DNA from: an uncultured Aquabacterium sp.
GTDB taxonomy: Bacteria > Pseudomonadota > Gammaproteobacteria > Burkholderiales > Burkholderiaceae_C
Assembly: GCF_947366995.1 (NCBI RefSeq)
Contig: NZ_CANBCC010000017.1
Span: 1 to 60,147 of the forward strand
DNA: 60,147 bases
Reading direction: 5' to 3'
This document shows, one piece after another, positions 46,401-53,836 of this stretch. The position numbers and the translations under genes were made by a program. Under the pieces are notes generated by a model. That model did no database searches and was not told the DNA's origin. It saw only the letters and a list, made by a program, of their open reading frames with translations. Within the stretch, counting starts at the first letter, position 1. Every line of letters begins with the position of its first letter.

Positions 46401-47674
46401 TGCCCTCGATGGTCCTGCCTCACCTCTACCGTCTGGCCGACACCGAATACACCACCCGCCATCGCTTCTACGTCGATGCGCCTCCCGTGGTGGCGGACAT
46501 CAAGGTGGGCAGCAACTGGAAGACCATCCTGATCGGCGGCCTGGGCGCCGGTGGCCGGGGCTACTACGCGCTCGACATCACTGACCCGGCCAGCCCGCAG
46601 GCCTTGTGGGAGTTCACGCACGACAACCTGGGCCTCAGCTATGGTCAGCCCGTGGTCACCAAGCGCGCAGACGGCACCTGGGTGGTGGTCTTCACCTCGG
46701 GGCTGAACAACGTCAGCCCGGGCGATGGCAACGGCCACCTGTTCGTGCTGAACGCCGGCACGGGCGCGCTGCTGCACACCGTGCCGACCTACATCACGGG
46801 CACCACGGCCGCGGGCAACACCAGCACCCCCAGCGGGCTGATGAAGCTCAACGCCTGGGTGCCGGAGGCGGCCAACAACACCGCCCTGCGCTTCTACGGA
46901 GCGGACATGCTGGGCAACATCTGGCGCTTCGAAATCGACGGCCCGGCCACCGTGGCCACCGACGGCACCAGCACCCCCTTCGTGCCCAAGGCCACGCTGC
47001 TGGCCCAGCTGGAAGACGCCAACGGCAACGCGCAGCCCGTGACCGCACGCCTGGAGCTGGCCGAGGTGACCTATGGCACGGCCACCTACCCGGTGGTGCT
47101 GGCCGGCACCGGCCGCTACCTGGGCAAGAGCGACCTGAACGACGCCACCGAGAACCTGGTGCAGTCCATCTACGCCGTGAAGGACCCGCTGACCAGCACC
47201 GGCTGGGGCGTGCTGCGCGACCTCTCCACCGTGGTGGCGCAGACCCTGACGGTCTCCGGCAACACCGCGACGGTGACGAGCAATGCCGTCGACTGGAGCA
47301 CCAAGGCAGGCTGGTATGTGGACCTGCCGAACGCCAACGAACGCATCGCCATCGACATGTCCCTGCAGTACAACACGCTGGCGGCCGTCTCGGCCATCCC
47401 GACCAGCGACACCTGCTCGGCCTCGGGCGAATCGTGGCTGTATTACTTCAACGTCAACAACGGTTCGACCGTGCTGTCGAGCGGCTCGACGGCCGGCAAC
47501 AAGCTGGGCAAGAACCTCGGCATGGGCCTGACTTGGGTGCAACTCAGCGATGGCACCTCGCGCCTGCTGATCCCGTCAAGCAACGCCGAGTTGCGCATCG
47601 AGAAGCCCGGCGTCAGCACCGGCAGCGCCGGCGACACCCCGCGCCGCACGTCGTGGCGCGAGCTGCTGCCCTGA
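43412..47674 (+). CDS. pilY1: Type IV pilus tip protein PilY1 (operon 2 copy)
   Basis: A 1420-residue exported tip protein. Signal peptide (LLATVAIALPAPWAHG), a von Willebrand A-like motif DDSGSM near residue 55, and the C-terminal beta-propeller (KPMLYVAANDGMLHAF). YLRGD near 905. Residues about 435-618 are a Ser/Thr-rich insertion (repeated TSTST, TTTSST and similar) with two cysteine pairs, absent from the operon 1 copy. The calcium-loop region near 1153 reads PEAANNTALRFYGADMLGN, with none of the acidic residues expected in the EF-hand-like loop. The ribosome binding site and its surroundings (GGAGCCCGAC) are identical to those of the first copy. Probably an alternative adhesin with different ligand or regulation. 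Confidence 0.93.
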   Translation: MSSSRQLAARAAPLLATVAIALPAPWAHGGLTDIASEPLITSQTAAKPNILFILDDSGSMGWEYMPDDMSPNDTYGYKSSQCNGVGYNPALPYDRPLTADGRLFPAMSITAAWPNGFLPTIGGSVATTSSTSLTMPAVGTHSRTGVTVAPTTARLVVASTSNITVGARIAAISTDNTAHWVTGVVTAVNSTSREVTFTLDFASATSTYSSWTVGPVTTNNRSGQTYYTYRGAQQALNWVYTSAGADSTSTFYQECRSRIGNEPGSRVFTGVTVSATSDEAGKYANWYSYYRTRMLTMKTGVSRAFADLDDKKRIGYTRISDATLGDTSFLPVADFNDTQKVRFYSQLFKAPASGTTPLRGALSKAGRYFAGKAPGQTSEQDPVQYSCQRNYALLSTDGYWNTGSESTTYGPLKLNGTDLVGQQDGLEVRPMYDGAAIVVTSTSTITRQSPQQQTASTYLTQKNQRRTVATGSKDTWYCGSRKPYKVTQWTEQQTQSIYTRTTVVADVTQSRTHTVETTNGRVTRDTYGDWTTTSSTEISRAENVPVSTSTGSWGTVSGSTNTNCVSSTPYTSTPTYGTTTLHSTVGPNLYSTAVTDLVAVTQTESEPEAVTSTAGGSSNSLADVAQYYYATDLRTEGLNNCTGSLGVNVCGNDVTASGRDAATHQHMTTFTIGLGVKGTLAYDPNYLTQATGDYVNLKNGPAVWPVPVESSTGGSANNVDDLWHAAVNGRGRYFKADDPQTLSESLNQMFKDLDEVNGAGTSAATSSLEPVQGTDQIYLASYATVAWTGDVKAYDFEVNRTTGEITKTEAWSVLTGLDSLNATTAASRSIHYMLRTTGDGAVTHSLRALTWANLTADGHGSGFSNLCSKTPTPAQCPKLATTNSGGFTQSPLDMANDGTTLLSYLRGDPTHEGSTLGDYGLFRARKHKLGDIVGGSPVYVGPPVFGYGDTGYGEFKQSKASRKPMLYVAANDGMLHAFSAARSAPGSDGGTELWAFVPSMVLPHLYRLADTEYTTRHRFYVDAPPVVADIKVGSNWKTILIGGLGAGGRGYYALDITDPASPQALWEFTHDNLGLSYGQPVVTKRADGTWVVVFTSGLNNVSPGDGNGHLFVLNAGTGALLHTVPTYITGTTAAGNTSTPSGLMKLNAWVPEAANNTALRFYGADMLGNIWRFEIDGPATVATDGTSTPFVPKATLLAQLEDANGNAQPVTARLELAEVTYGTATYPVVLAGTGRYLGKSDLNDATENLVQSIYAVKDPLTSTGWGVLRDLSTVVAQTLTVSGNTATVTSNAVDWSTKAGWYVDLPNANERIAIDMSLQYNTLAAVSAIPTSDTCSASGESWLYYFNVNNGSTVLSSGSTAGNKLGKNLGMGLTWVQLSDGTSRLLIPSSNAELRIEKPGVSTGSAGDTPRRTSWRELLP

Positions 47675-47681
47675 GCCGAAC

Positions 47682-48416
47682 ATGCTGAGCGCCCGCCTGC
47701 TGGCCCCCGTGGCCGCTGCCATCGGCCTGCACGCGACGCTGCTGCTCGGTGCAGGCGGGCAGCCCGCGGGCGGACCAGGCCTGCGCACTGACGGCGCGCC
47801 GCCGGCAAACCAGCCCCAGGCACGCAGCCAGGCGCTGCGGGTACGCTGGGTCGCGCCCACCATCGCGCCCGCCACAGATTCGACGGCCGAGCCCCCCGCG
47901 ACGCCCACCGAGCCGCAGCCCGCCACGCGGGTCGCGCCAGCGCCATCCACCGAGACGGCATCCGTGTTGTCACCGCTGGACGACGCGCAGCCCGCCGCAA
48001 CGGCCCTACCCGGGACGGCACATGCGGGCCCTGTCTCCACCGACCTCGGTCCGCCGCCCGGTGAAGACGCCCTGGGCTGGTTGCCGCGGCAGGCGCTGAC
48101 CCAGCCCCCGCACGCCCTCGGCCCCATCGTGATCGACTACCCGGAAGGTGTGCGCCCGGCCACCCCGGTGGTGCGCATGAAGCTCGCGCTCTACATCGAC
48201 GAGCGCGGCCACGTGCGCCGCACGGAACCCGTCGGCGAGCGCCTGGAAGCGGCCTTCGAACACGCAGCCAACAACGCCTTCCTGCAGGCCCGCTTCGCGC
48301 CCGGCCAGCTCGGGCCCCACGCGGTGCGCGCGCGCATCACGGTCGAGATCGCGTTCGAGGCGCTGCCCGAGCAGGGCGCCGAGGCCCGCGGCGTGCGTGT
48401 GGCCATCACGCACTGA
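47682..48416 (+). CDS. TonB C-terminal-like protein
   Basis: A 244-residue protein with one N-terminal membrane helix (LLAPVAAAIGLHATLLLGAG), a long Pro/Ala/Thr-rich linker (about residues 30-140) and a C-terminal domain like that of TonB (VRMKLALYIDERGHVRRTEPVG, NAFLQARFAPGQ, ARITVEIAFEA). The architecture fits an energy transducer or periplasm-spanning protein. Only seven bases follow the pilY1 stop, so it belongs to operon 2. No ExbB/ExbD or receptor is nearby. Role in pilus function is untested inference. Confidence 0.7.
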   Translation: MLSARLLAPVAAAIGLHATLLLGAGGQPAGGPGLRTDGAPPANQPQARSQALRVRWVAPTIAPATDSTAEPPATPTEPQPATRVAPAPSTETASVLSPLDDAQPAATALPGTAHAGPVSTDLGPPPGEDALGWLPRQALTQPPHALGPIVIDYPEGVRPATPVVRMKLALYIDERGHVRRTEPVGERLEAAFEHAANNAFLQARFAPGQLGPHAVRARITVEIAFEALPEQGAEARGVRVAITH

Positions 48417-48477
48417 CAGCGGGGCATCGTGCCGCCCGCCTTGCCCGCGGGCCCGTGCTTCCGCGATGATGGCAACC

Positions 48478-49326
48478 ATGAAAGTCGCCGCCCTCCAGAT
48501 GGTTTCCACGCCCCGCGTGGCCGACAACCTCGACCAGGCCCGTGCCCTGATCGCACAGGCTGCCGCAGCCGGCGCCGAGCTCGTGGCCCTGCCCGAGTAC
48601 TTCTGCCTGATGGGCCTGCGCGATGCCGACAAGCTCGCCATCGCCGAGCCCCTGGCCCTGGCCGGGGCCGCCGACCCAGCCGTCGCGCCCATGCAGGCGA
48701 TGCTGGCCGAGGCCGCACGCACGCACGGCGTCTGGGTCATCGGCGGCACGCTGCCCATCACGAGCCATGAGGCGAACCGCGTCTTCAACACCACCCTGGT
48801 CTACGACCCGACCGGCCGGCGTGTGGCCCGCTACGACAAGGTCCACCTGTTCTGCTTCGACGACGGCGAGCGCCGCTACAACGAGGCCGCCACCCTCACG
48901 CCTGGCGAGAGCCCGACCGCCTTCTGGCTCACCGACCGAGCCGGTGATCGCTGGCGCGTGGGCCTGAGCGTGTGCTACGACCTGCGCTTTCCCGAACTCT
49001 TCCGGCAGCTGGGTCAGCCCGATCCGCTCGACCTCATCGTGCTGCCGGCCGCCTTCACCGACACCACCGGTCGGGCGCACTGGGAGTTGCTGCTTCGCGC
49101 CCGCGCCGTGGAGAACCTCTGCCACGTGCTGGCCCCCGCCCAGGGCGGTCTGCACGAGAACGGCCGCCGCACGTACGGCCACTCATTGGTGGTCGGCCCG
49201 TGGGGCGAGGTGCTCGCCGTTCAGCCGGAAGGCGCCGGGGTGGTGCTGGCCGAGCTTGATCGCGCACGGCAGGACGAGGTGCGGCGGCAGTTGCCTGCCC
49301 TCACCCACCGCGTGATGCGGGGTTGA
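48478..49326 (+). CDS. Carbon-nitrogen hydrolase (Nit1/Nit2 amidase family)
   Basis: A 282-residue cytoplasmic nitrilase-superfamily amidase. The catalytic triad is complete: Glu in LPEYF, Lys in RYDKVHLF, Cys in SVCYDLRFPELFR. It most resembles the Nit1/YbeM group that hydrolyses deaminated glutathione or omega-amides (family knowledge; substrate not shown). Start MKVAALQMVST at 48478; two in-frame ATGs lie 9-12 bases upstream. Confidence 0.9.
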   Translation: MKVAALQMVSTPRVADNLDQARALIAQAAAAGAELVALPEYFCLMGLRDADKLAIAEPLALAGAADPAVAPMQAMLAEAARTHGVWVIGGTLPITSHEANRVFNTTLVYDPTGRRVARYDKVHLFCFDDGERRYNEAATLTPGESPTAFWLTDRAGDRWRVGLSVCYDLRFPELFRQLGQPDPLDLIVLPAAFTDTTGRAHWELLLRARAVENLCHVLAPAQGGLHENGRRTYGHSLVVGPWGEVLAVQPEGAGVVLAELDRARQDEVRRQLPALTHRVMRG

Positions 49327-49349
49327 GCGCCCGGGTTCAGCGCCGCTGT

Positions 49350-49754
49350 TCAGCGCGGCAAGTCGGGCGGGAGGATCCCATCGCCCCACGTTGAGCCCGC
49401 CGGCGCGCCCTGGCTGCTGCCGGCGTCCCCCGGCTGGTGCGCCGGCGCACCAAACAGCGACAGCGCATGCGCCTGCATGCCTTCGCCGAAGTGCTTGCGA
49501 TAGAACAGCGTTGCCAGCGCCACGGGCGGCAGGTCGGTGATGTTGATTAAGTTGAGTCGGATCAGCGCATCGATCAAGTCTTCAAGCACCCGCACCAGGT
49601 CGGCATCCAGCGCGGCAAAACGCTGCTGATCCCGGTCCTGCCCCAGAAAGGCGACCACCTCGGGGTGATCAGGCGGCAGCGCCTCGCCGCCCGGCACGGG
49701 CTCGCGGTGCAGGCTCAGCAGGCGGCCCTCGGCGTCGCGCAGGACATGGAGCAT
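49350..49754 (-). CDS. Conserved hypothetical protein
   Basis: A 134-residue cytoplasmic protein with no known domain. The conserved-looking core is FAALDADLVRVLEDLIDALIRLNLINITDLPPVALATLFYRKHF. Similar small Burkholderiales proteins are sometimes annotated, without clear basis, as tryptophan synthase beta-like. Codon use matches its neighbours. Function unknown. Confidence 0.7.
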   Translation of the reverse strand: MLHVLRDAEGRLLSLHREPVPGGEALPPDHPEVVAFLGQDRDQQRFAALDADLVRVLEDLIDALIRLNLINITDLPPVALATLFYRKHFGEGMQAHALSLFGAPAHQPGDAGSSQGAPAGSTWGDGILPPDLPR

Positions 49755-49811
49755 GGTGGATCAATCGCTTCGCGTGGTATCGGGATCCCATCTTATCGGC
49801 ACGCCAAGCAC

Positions 49812-49841
49812 AAAAAAAAGCCGCCGGGCAAGCCGGCGGCA
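49812..49841 (-). terminator. Terminator of the dihaem cytochrome unit
   Basis: GCCGCCGG pairs with CCGGCGGC around a short GCTTGC-type loop. On the minus strand eight T follow. It lies about 80 bp after the secreted protein gene and ends that transcript. The rest of the 163-bp gap shows nothing else I can name. Confidence 0.8.
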
Positions 49842-49917
49842 CAGACGTGAAACACGCCATAGGAGAACGGACCATCGCGTGTCTGGTGTATGCAAGCACC
49901 GGGCCAGCTTCGCCCTC

Positions 49918-50529
49918 CTAACGGCAATCGGCCATCACGGGCACGCCCATGATGCGCCCGTGAGGCAGGCAGTCCAGCGTGGCCATCTGCCCTGGCAGCC
50001 GATCCGGTGATGTCGCCGCCACGCCGGGCGCGAGGACCAGACGCAAGGCCGGTTCGCCCTCCCCCGCCGCCATGCCGAGCACGACGAGCCCATCGGCGCC
50101 GGTCTCGACCGACAGCACGCGGCCGGCCACCCTCGTGCGGGTGCCATCGGCCTGGGCAGCCGGTGGATAGGGCGGAGCCTGCAACGCCCGGGCTGCGGCC
50201 GAGGCTGCCTGCGCGTGCGGCGCCGCGGGCGCGGCCCTGCGCCCGGCCTCGGCCACCTGCGCCAGCACCGCGCCCACCGCATCCGGGTGCGCCAACGGCC
50301 TGCCGCGGCCCGGCACTTCAGCACGGTCTGCCGTGGCGGGGCTGCGCAGGCCGGCCTCTGCGCCGATGCCCGCGCTGGCCGTGGCCATGGGCGCCGTGCC
50401 ACCGGCAGGCCCTTGGCCCTCGTTCACCGGTCGCCACGCCCCCGGCCACCACACGGCGGCCGCGAGCGCCGAGGCCATCAGCGCCAGCGCAACCGACCCA
50501 CTCTTGCGCGTCATCGCCATCCGCTTCAC
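49918..50529 (-). CDS. Secreted hypothetical protein
   Basis: A 203-residue protein with an N-terminal membrane or signal segment (VALALMASALAAAVWWPGAW), an Ala/Pro-rich linker, and a C-terminal globular part (TRVAGRVLSVETGADGLVVLGMAAG...MATLDCLPHGRIMGVPVMADC) with two cysteines that may pair. The strand pattern hints at a small OB-like fold, but I do not recognise a family. Starts at a GTG directly after the dihaem cytochrome stop, so the two are coupled and probably act together. Confidence 0.7.
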   Translation of the reverse strand: MKRMAMTRKSGSVALALMASALAAAVWWPGAWRPVNEGQGPAGGTAPMATASAGIGAEAGLRSPATADRAEVPGRGRPLAHPDAVGAVLAQVAEAGRRAAPAAPHAQAASAAARALQAPPYPPAAQADGTRTRVAGRVLSVETGADGLVVLGMAAGEGEPALRLVLAPGVAATSPDRLPGQMATLDCLPHGRIMGVPVMADCR

Positions 50530-50530
50530 G

Positions 50531-52885
50531 TCACAGCGTCAGCAGGTACTGCACCAGGTCGGCCACGGCCTCCTTGTTCGGCGCACACCACGGGTGGGGC
50601 GTGGCCGGCAGGCCGATGGGCGCGGGCGAGCCCATTTCATCGGGGCCGTACTGCGCACGCATCTTCTGGAAGTCCCAGTAGTAGTGCGACGCGTCCCACG
50701 CCACCGTGCTGAAATACTTGTGGCGCTCGACGAAGCGGTTGCGGGCCGGCGCCACCGTGTCGAGCAGGTTCTGCGGCTTCTCGCGGTACACCCGGAAGAC
50801 GTCGCCGCGGCGGTTCAGGTCGGGTGCCGCCAGAGGCTGGTCCGGCGTGCCGGCCGCCGGTCGCACCGGGCTGTGCAGCGTGTAGTACTGGCGGTACAGC
50901 GCCGACTGTGCATCGCAGCGGTCCGGGTGCACCAGGTCCTCCAGGTTGCGCACGTGCCCGTCCGACAGCAGCCCGCGCGAGCTCACCCAGTACAGGTTGC
51001 GCAGGTAGGTCGCGCGGATGGCCTGCTGCTTGCGCTGGAAGTCGGTCGGCGCAAAGAAGCGCCCCACCTCGTTGAGCGGCACCATGATCTCGCTGGTGTG
51101 CGCGCCGAGCTGGTCCTGATGGCAACGGGCGCAGGCCTGGTCGAAGCTGCCCTTGCCGCGGGCCACGGCGGCCTTCACGCCGTCATAGGCCCGCCAGCCC
51201 TGCTGCACGAAGCTGCCCTCGCCCAGCAGGCCCGAGCCCGTCTGGGCGCCGAGCCGCCCGGTGAACTTGAGCCACCGGTACATGCCCACATCGCGCAGGA
51301 CGTCGTCGTCCTGATCCAGCGTCGACATGTAGGCCGTCAGCGCCTTCAGCGACGTGGCGTCCATCGACCCCATCGCGCCGTCCGGCTCCTCGGCGTGCAC
51401 GTACGAGCCCTCGAAGCCCACGTACGACTCGGTGTGCGACAGCGCCCGCCGGATCGGCAGGTGGAAGGTCACGTTCGGGATGGCCGTCGGGTTGAACATG
51501 TAGTCGTTGTCGTACAGCCCGCCCTCGCCTGCCGTGCGCGTGATGGTGGCCTCCCCGGTGCCCGGCGGCATCAGGTACATCAGCGGCGTCTTGTCGACGC
51601 GGGCCTTGCCACTGGCCCACTTCGGGCCATGCTCGTCCTCGTTCACGTACGCGAACTTCGAGGTCGTCTTGCCGGTGCCCGTGCCCAGCGCCGCCCACTT
51701 CATCGTCCAGCCGGGGTTCGGCAGGCCCGGGAACACCTTGGTGACCGTGCTCGTGCCCTTCTGGTAGCTGATCTGGTAGCCGTGGCACGAGGCGCAGTTG
51801 AAGCCGATCCACGCGCCCTTGCCCAGAAACGGGTGCTGCGATTCGGCGTAGCGGTAGCCGGCCCAGCCCGTGGTGCGCGTCAGGCCTTCCTTGAGTTGCT
51901 CGCCGATGGCCAGCAAGCCCGGCGTCGGGTTGAACTGCGGATAGGGCTTGAAGTACACGTCGTCGATCGACTCCGGTGGCACCTGGCCCGCCACGTTGCG
52001 CACCGCCCCGAACAACCGCGCCGGGTCGGCCTTCTGCCGCGTGTACGGGTCGGTCGCCTGGCCCTTGACGATGGCATCCCACTCCAGGCCCTTGTACTTG
52101 TGGCTCAGGCCCAGGTTGTAGTCGTACGACCAGAAGATCTCGCGGCCGCGCTTGAGCATGTCGGCAAAGCTCGGGTTGAGCACCGCCACGTCGATCGGGG
52201 CGATCGCCTTGGACTCGGCCGACAGCACCGACACCACGTCGCAGTTCGTGTCGGCCGGCGACGGGATGCGGTAGACCTGTGCATCAATGACGTTGTGCGG
52301 CTGCCCCGGGCGGGTCAGCGAGGCGTTGAAGCCGGTGCGCTTTTGCACCTGCAGCTTCAGCGGCCCCTTGCTGGCGTGCGAGGGCACGGTGAACTGCACC
52401 TCGGTGTCCGACCAGTGCAGCACGTCGCGCGGCCAGTGGCTGCGCGAAACACCCGTCTCGTAGTTCAGCGTGGAGAGGATGTCGAGCTTCTGCTCGTACA
52501 TCTGCAGCGTCGTCTCCAGCGCCCGGCTGTTGCCGATCATGATCTTGCTGAAGTCGATGTCGGTGCCCGCGCCAAAGCCCGAGCCCAGCAGCGTGACCAC
52601 GTCGCCCGGCCGCAGGGTGGGCCGGGGGTTCGCACCGCCCGCCGTCCACACCAGTGCCCCGTTCACCTTCATCTGCTGCACCACCGGCTGAGCAAAGCGC
52701 GCGGCCGAGGCCTGGCGCTGCTGTTCACGCTCGGCGTTGAAGCCGCACACCACCTCCTGGTTGGGATACGTGGGCGCGGCCTGCACGGCTGCCGCGGCAC
52801 CAAGCAGGGCCACGCTGGCAGACCAGCGCACGGGCACACGCGGGCGGCGGGGCGGCCAACCGGCAGAAAGGGGCGGACGGGGCAT
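50531..52885 (-). CDS. Periplasmic dihaem cytochrome c with N-terminal IPT-like domain
   Basis: A 784-residue exported protein with two haem c sites, CASCH near residue 364 and CARCH near 586. The signal peptide is VALLGAAAAVQA. Residues about 65-185 look like an IPT/TIG beta-sandwich (LRPGDVVTLLGSGFGAG...VQFTVPSHASKGPLKLQVQK). The haem part recalls large dihaem peroxidase-like or RoxA/RoxB-type cytochromes, but I cannot place it in either. The C-terminus (NKEAVADLVQYLLTL) is a typical cytochrome c helix. ATG at 52885 chosen for its GAGGAG site eight bases upstream. Preceded by a candidate activator site at 52946-52961. Confidence 0.82.
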   Translation of the reverse strand: MPRPPLSAGWPPRRPRVPVRWSASVALLGAAAAVQAAPTYPNQEVVCGFNAEREQQRQASAARFAQPVVQQMKVNGALVWTAGGANPRPTLRPGDVVTLLGSGFGAGTDIDFSKIMIGNSRALETTLQMYEQKLDILSTLNYETGVSRSHWPRDVLHWSDTEVQFTVPSHASKGPLKLQVQKRTGFNASLTRPGQPHNVIDAQVYRIPSPADTNCDVVSVLSAESKAIAPIDVAVLNPSFADMLKRGREIFWSYDYNLGLSHKYKGLEWDAIVKGQATDPYTRQKADPARLFGAVRNVAGQVPPESIDDVYFKPYPQFNPTPGLLAIGEQLKEGLTRTTGWAGYRYAESQHPFLGKGAWIGFNCASCHGYQISYQKGTSTVTKVFPGLPNPGWTMKWAALGTGTGKTTSKFAYVNEDEHGPKWASGKARVDKTPLMYLMPPGTGEATITRTAGEGGLYDNDYMFNPTAIPNVTFHLPIRRALSHTESYVGFEGSYVHAEEPDGAMGSMDATSLKALTAYMSTLDQDDDVLRDVGMYRWLKFTGRLGAQTGSGLLGEGSFVQQGWRAYDGVKAAVARGKGSFDQACARCHQDQLGAHTSEIMVPLNEVGRFFAPTDFQRKQQAIRATYLRNLYWVSSRGLLSDGHVRNLEDLVHPDRCDAQSALYRQYYTLHSPVRPAAGTPDQPLAAPDLNRRGDVFRVYREKPQNLLDTVAPARNRFVERHKYFSTVAWDASHYYWDFQKMRAQYGPDEMGSPAPIGLPATPHPWCAPNKEAVADLVQYLLTL

Positions 52886-52945
52886 GGCGGTCTCCTCGAT
52901 TCTTGTGGGGGGACCGCGATGATGAAAAGCCACCGCCGGGCGACC

Positions 52946-52961
52946 TGTCAGCTGCGCGACA
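52946..52961 (-). promoter_or_regulatory. CRP/FNR-family operator at class II position
   Basis: TGTCA-N6-CGACA, an inverted repeat with the 5-6-5 spacing of CRP-family sites. On the minus strand a -10 like CATCAT (plus 52919-52924) implies a start near 52912, which puts the site centre at -41.5, the standard class II activator position. It stands between the Crp-family gene and the dihaem cytochrome gene. The same half-sites are known for CooA of Rhodospirillum. Confidence 0.55.
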
Positions 52962-53020
52962 AACGCGGGAAAGCACCGGGACGGCCGGCCGACACCGGCC
53001 TGCGGCTCAGGGGGCGCCGC

Positions 53021-53818
53021 TCAGGCAGACCGCGGGGAATCCGCAGGGCCCGGTTCGCCCCCGCCGCGCCACTGAGACAGCACCACCTGCTCGGCCTTCG
53101 ACAGCCCGGCTGCCTCGCACAGCGCCGGCCCGTCGCACACGGTGATGCGACCGTAGGCCACACGCAGCACCCCGCGGTCCTGCAGGCCCTGCAGGATCTG
53201 GTTGGTGGTCTGGCGCGACAGCGACAGCATCGCCGCCAGCTGACTCTGCCGCAGCGGGAGCACCACCTCGCCGCCGGCCGCTCCGGCCGGACGCTGGGCC
53301 ACCGCCACCTCGCACAGCCACACCAGCCGACGGGCCAGGCGGGCCTCGGCGGGGTGCAGGGCCATGTCCTCCATCGCGATGAAGGCCAGGCGCAGCCGCG
53401 TGGCCATCAGCACGCCCAGGTCCCGCCAGCAGCCCGGTTCGCGCGCCAACAGCGCCAGCAACGGTGCCTGCGGCACATGCCAGACCTCGGTCGGCCCTTC
53501 GGCCACGGCATCGTGCGTGCGGGGCAGGCGATCGAACAGCGACACCTCGCCCAGCCAGGCGGGCGGCTCCAGCAAGGCCAGCACCGCTTCCTTGCCGTCT
53601 TCGCCCAGGCCGCTCACGCGCAGCGCACCGTCCAGCACGGCATACAGCCCGTCAGGGGCATCGCCCCGGAAAAAAAGGTGCTCTCCGGTGTTCAACCGGC
53701 GGGTCCCGCCCAGCGCCAGCAGGCCGTCCTGCAACGCCGGCGTCGCGTGCCGGAACCAGGCGTCCCGGGCCAGGCGCTCACGCAGTGCAGAGGCGGTGGC
53801 GTCGGCACGCGGCTGCAT
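53021..53818 (-). CDS. Crp/Fnr family transcriptional regulator
   Basis: A 265-residue regulator: cyclic-nucleotide-type sensor barrel (NTGEHLFFRGDAPDGLYAVLDGALRVSG, then WLGEVSLFDRLPRTHDAVA), a long dimer helix, and a C-terminal winged helix. Its recognition helix reads SLSRQTTNQILQGLQDRGVL, where E. coli CRP has SRETVGRIL; the Glu to Gln change suggests half-sites other than TGTGA. It lacks the N-terminal cysteines of FNR, so the signal is not an FNR-type iron-sulfur cluster. Eighteen bases after ccsA, so probably part of the ccs operon. Likely activates the dihaem cytochrome gene (inference from the operator). Confidence 0.88.
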   Translation of the reverse strand: MQPRADATASALRERLARDAWFRHATPALQDGLLALGGTRRLNTGEHLFFRGDAPDGLYAVLDGALRVSGLGEDGKEAVLALLEPPAWLGEVSLFDRLPRTHDAVAEGPTEVWHVPQAPLLALLAREPGCWRDLGVLMATRLRLAFIAMEDMALHPAEARLARRLVWLCEVAVAQRPAGAAGGEVVLPLRQSQLAAMLSLSRQTTNQILQGLQDRGVLRVAYGRITVCDGPALCEAAGLSKAEQVVLSQWRGGGEPGPADSPRSA

Positions 53819-53836
53819 CGCGCCCCCGGCCCGAGG

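Noticed and set aside
50531-52885. Rubber oxygenase RoxA/RoxB
   Set aside because: Two haem sites and large size recall these enzymes, but I cannot confirm their specific residues and the IPT-like domain is not expected, so only a general name is given.
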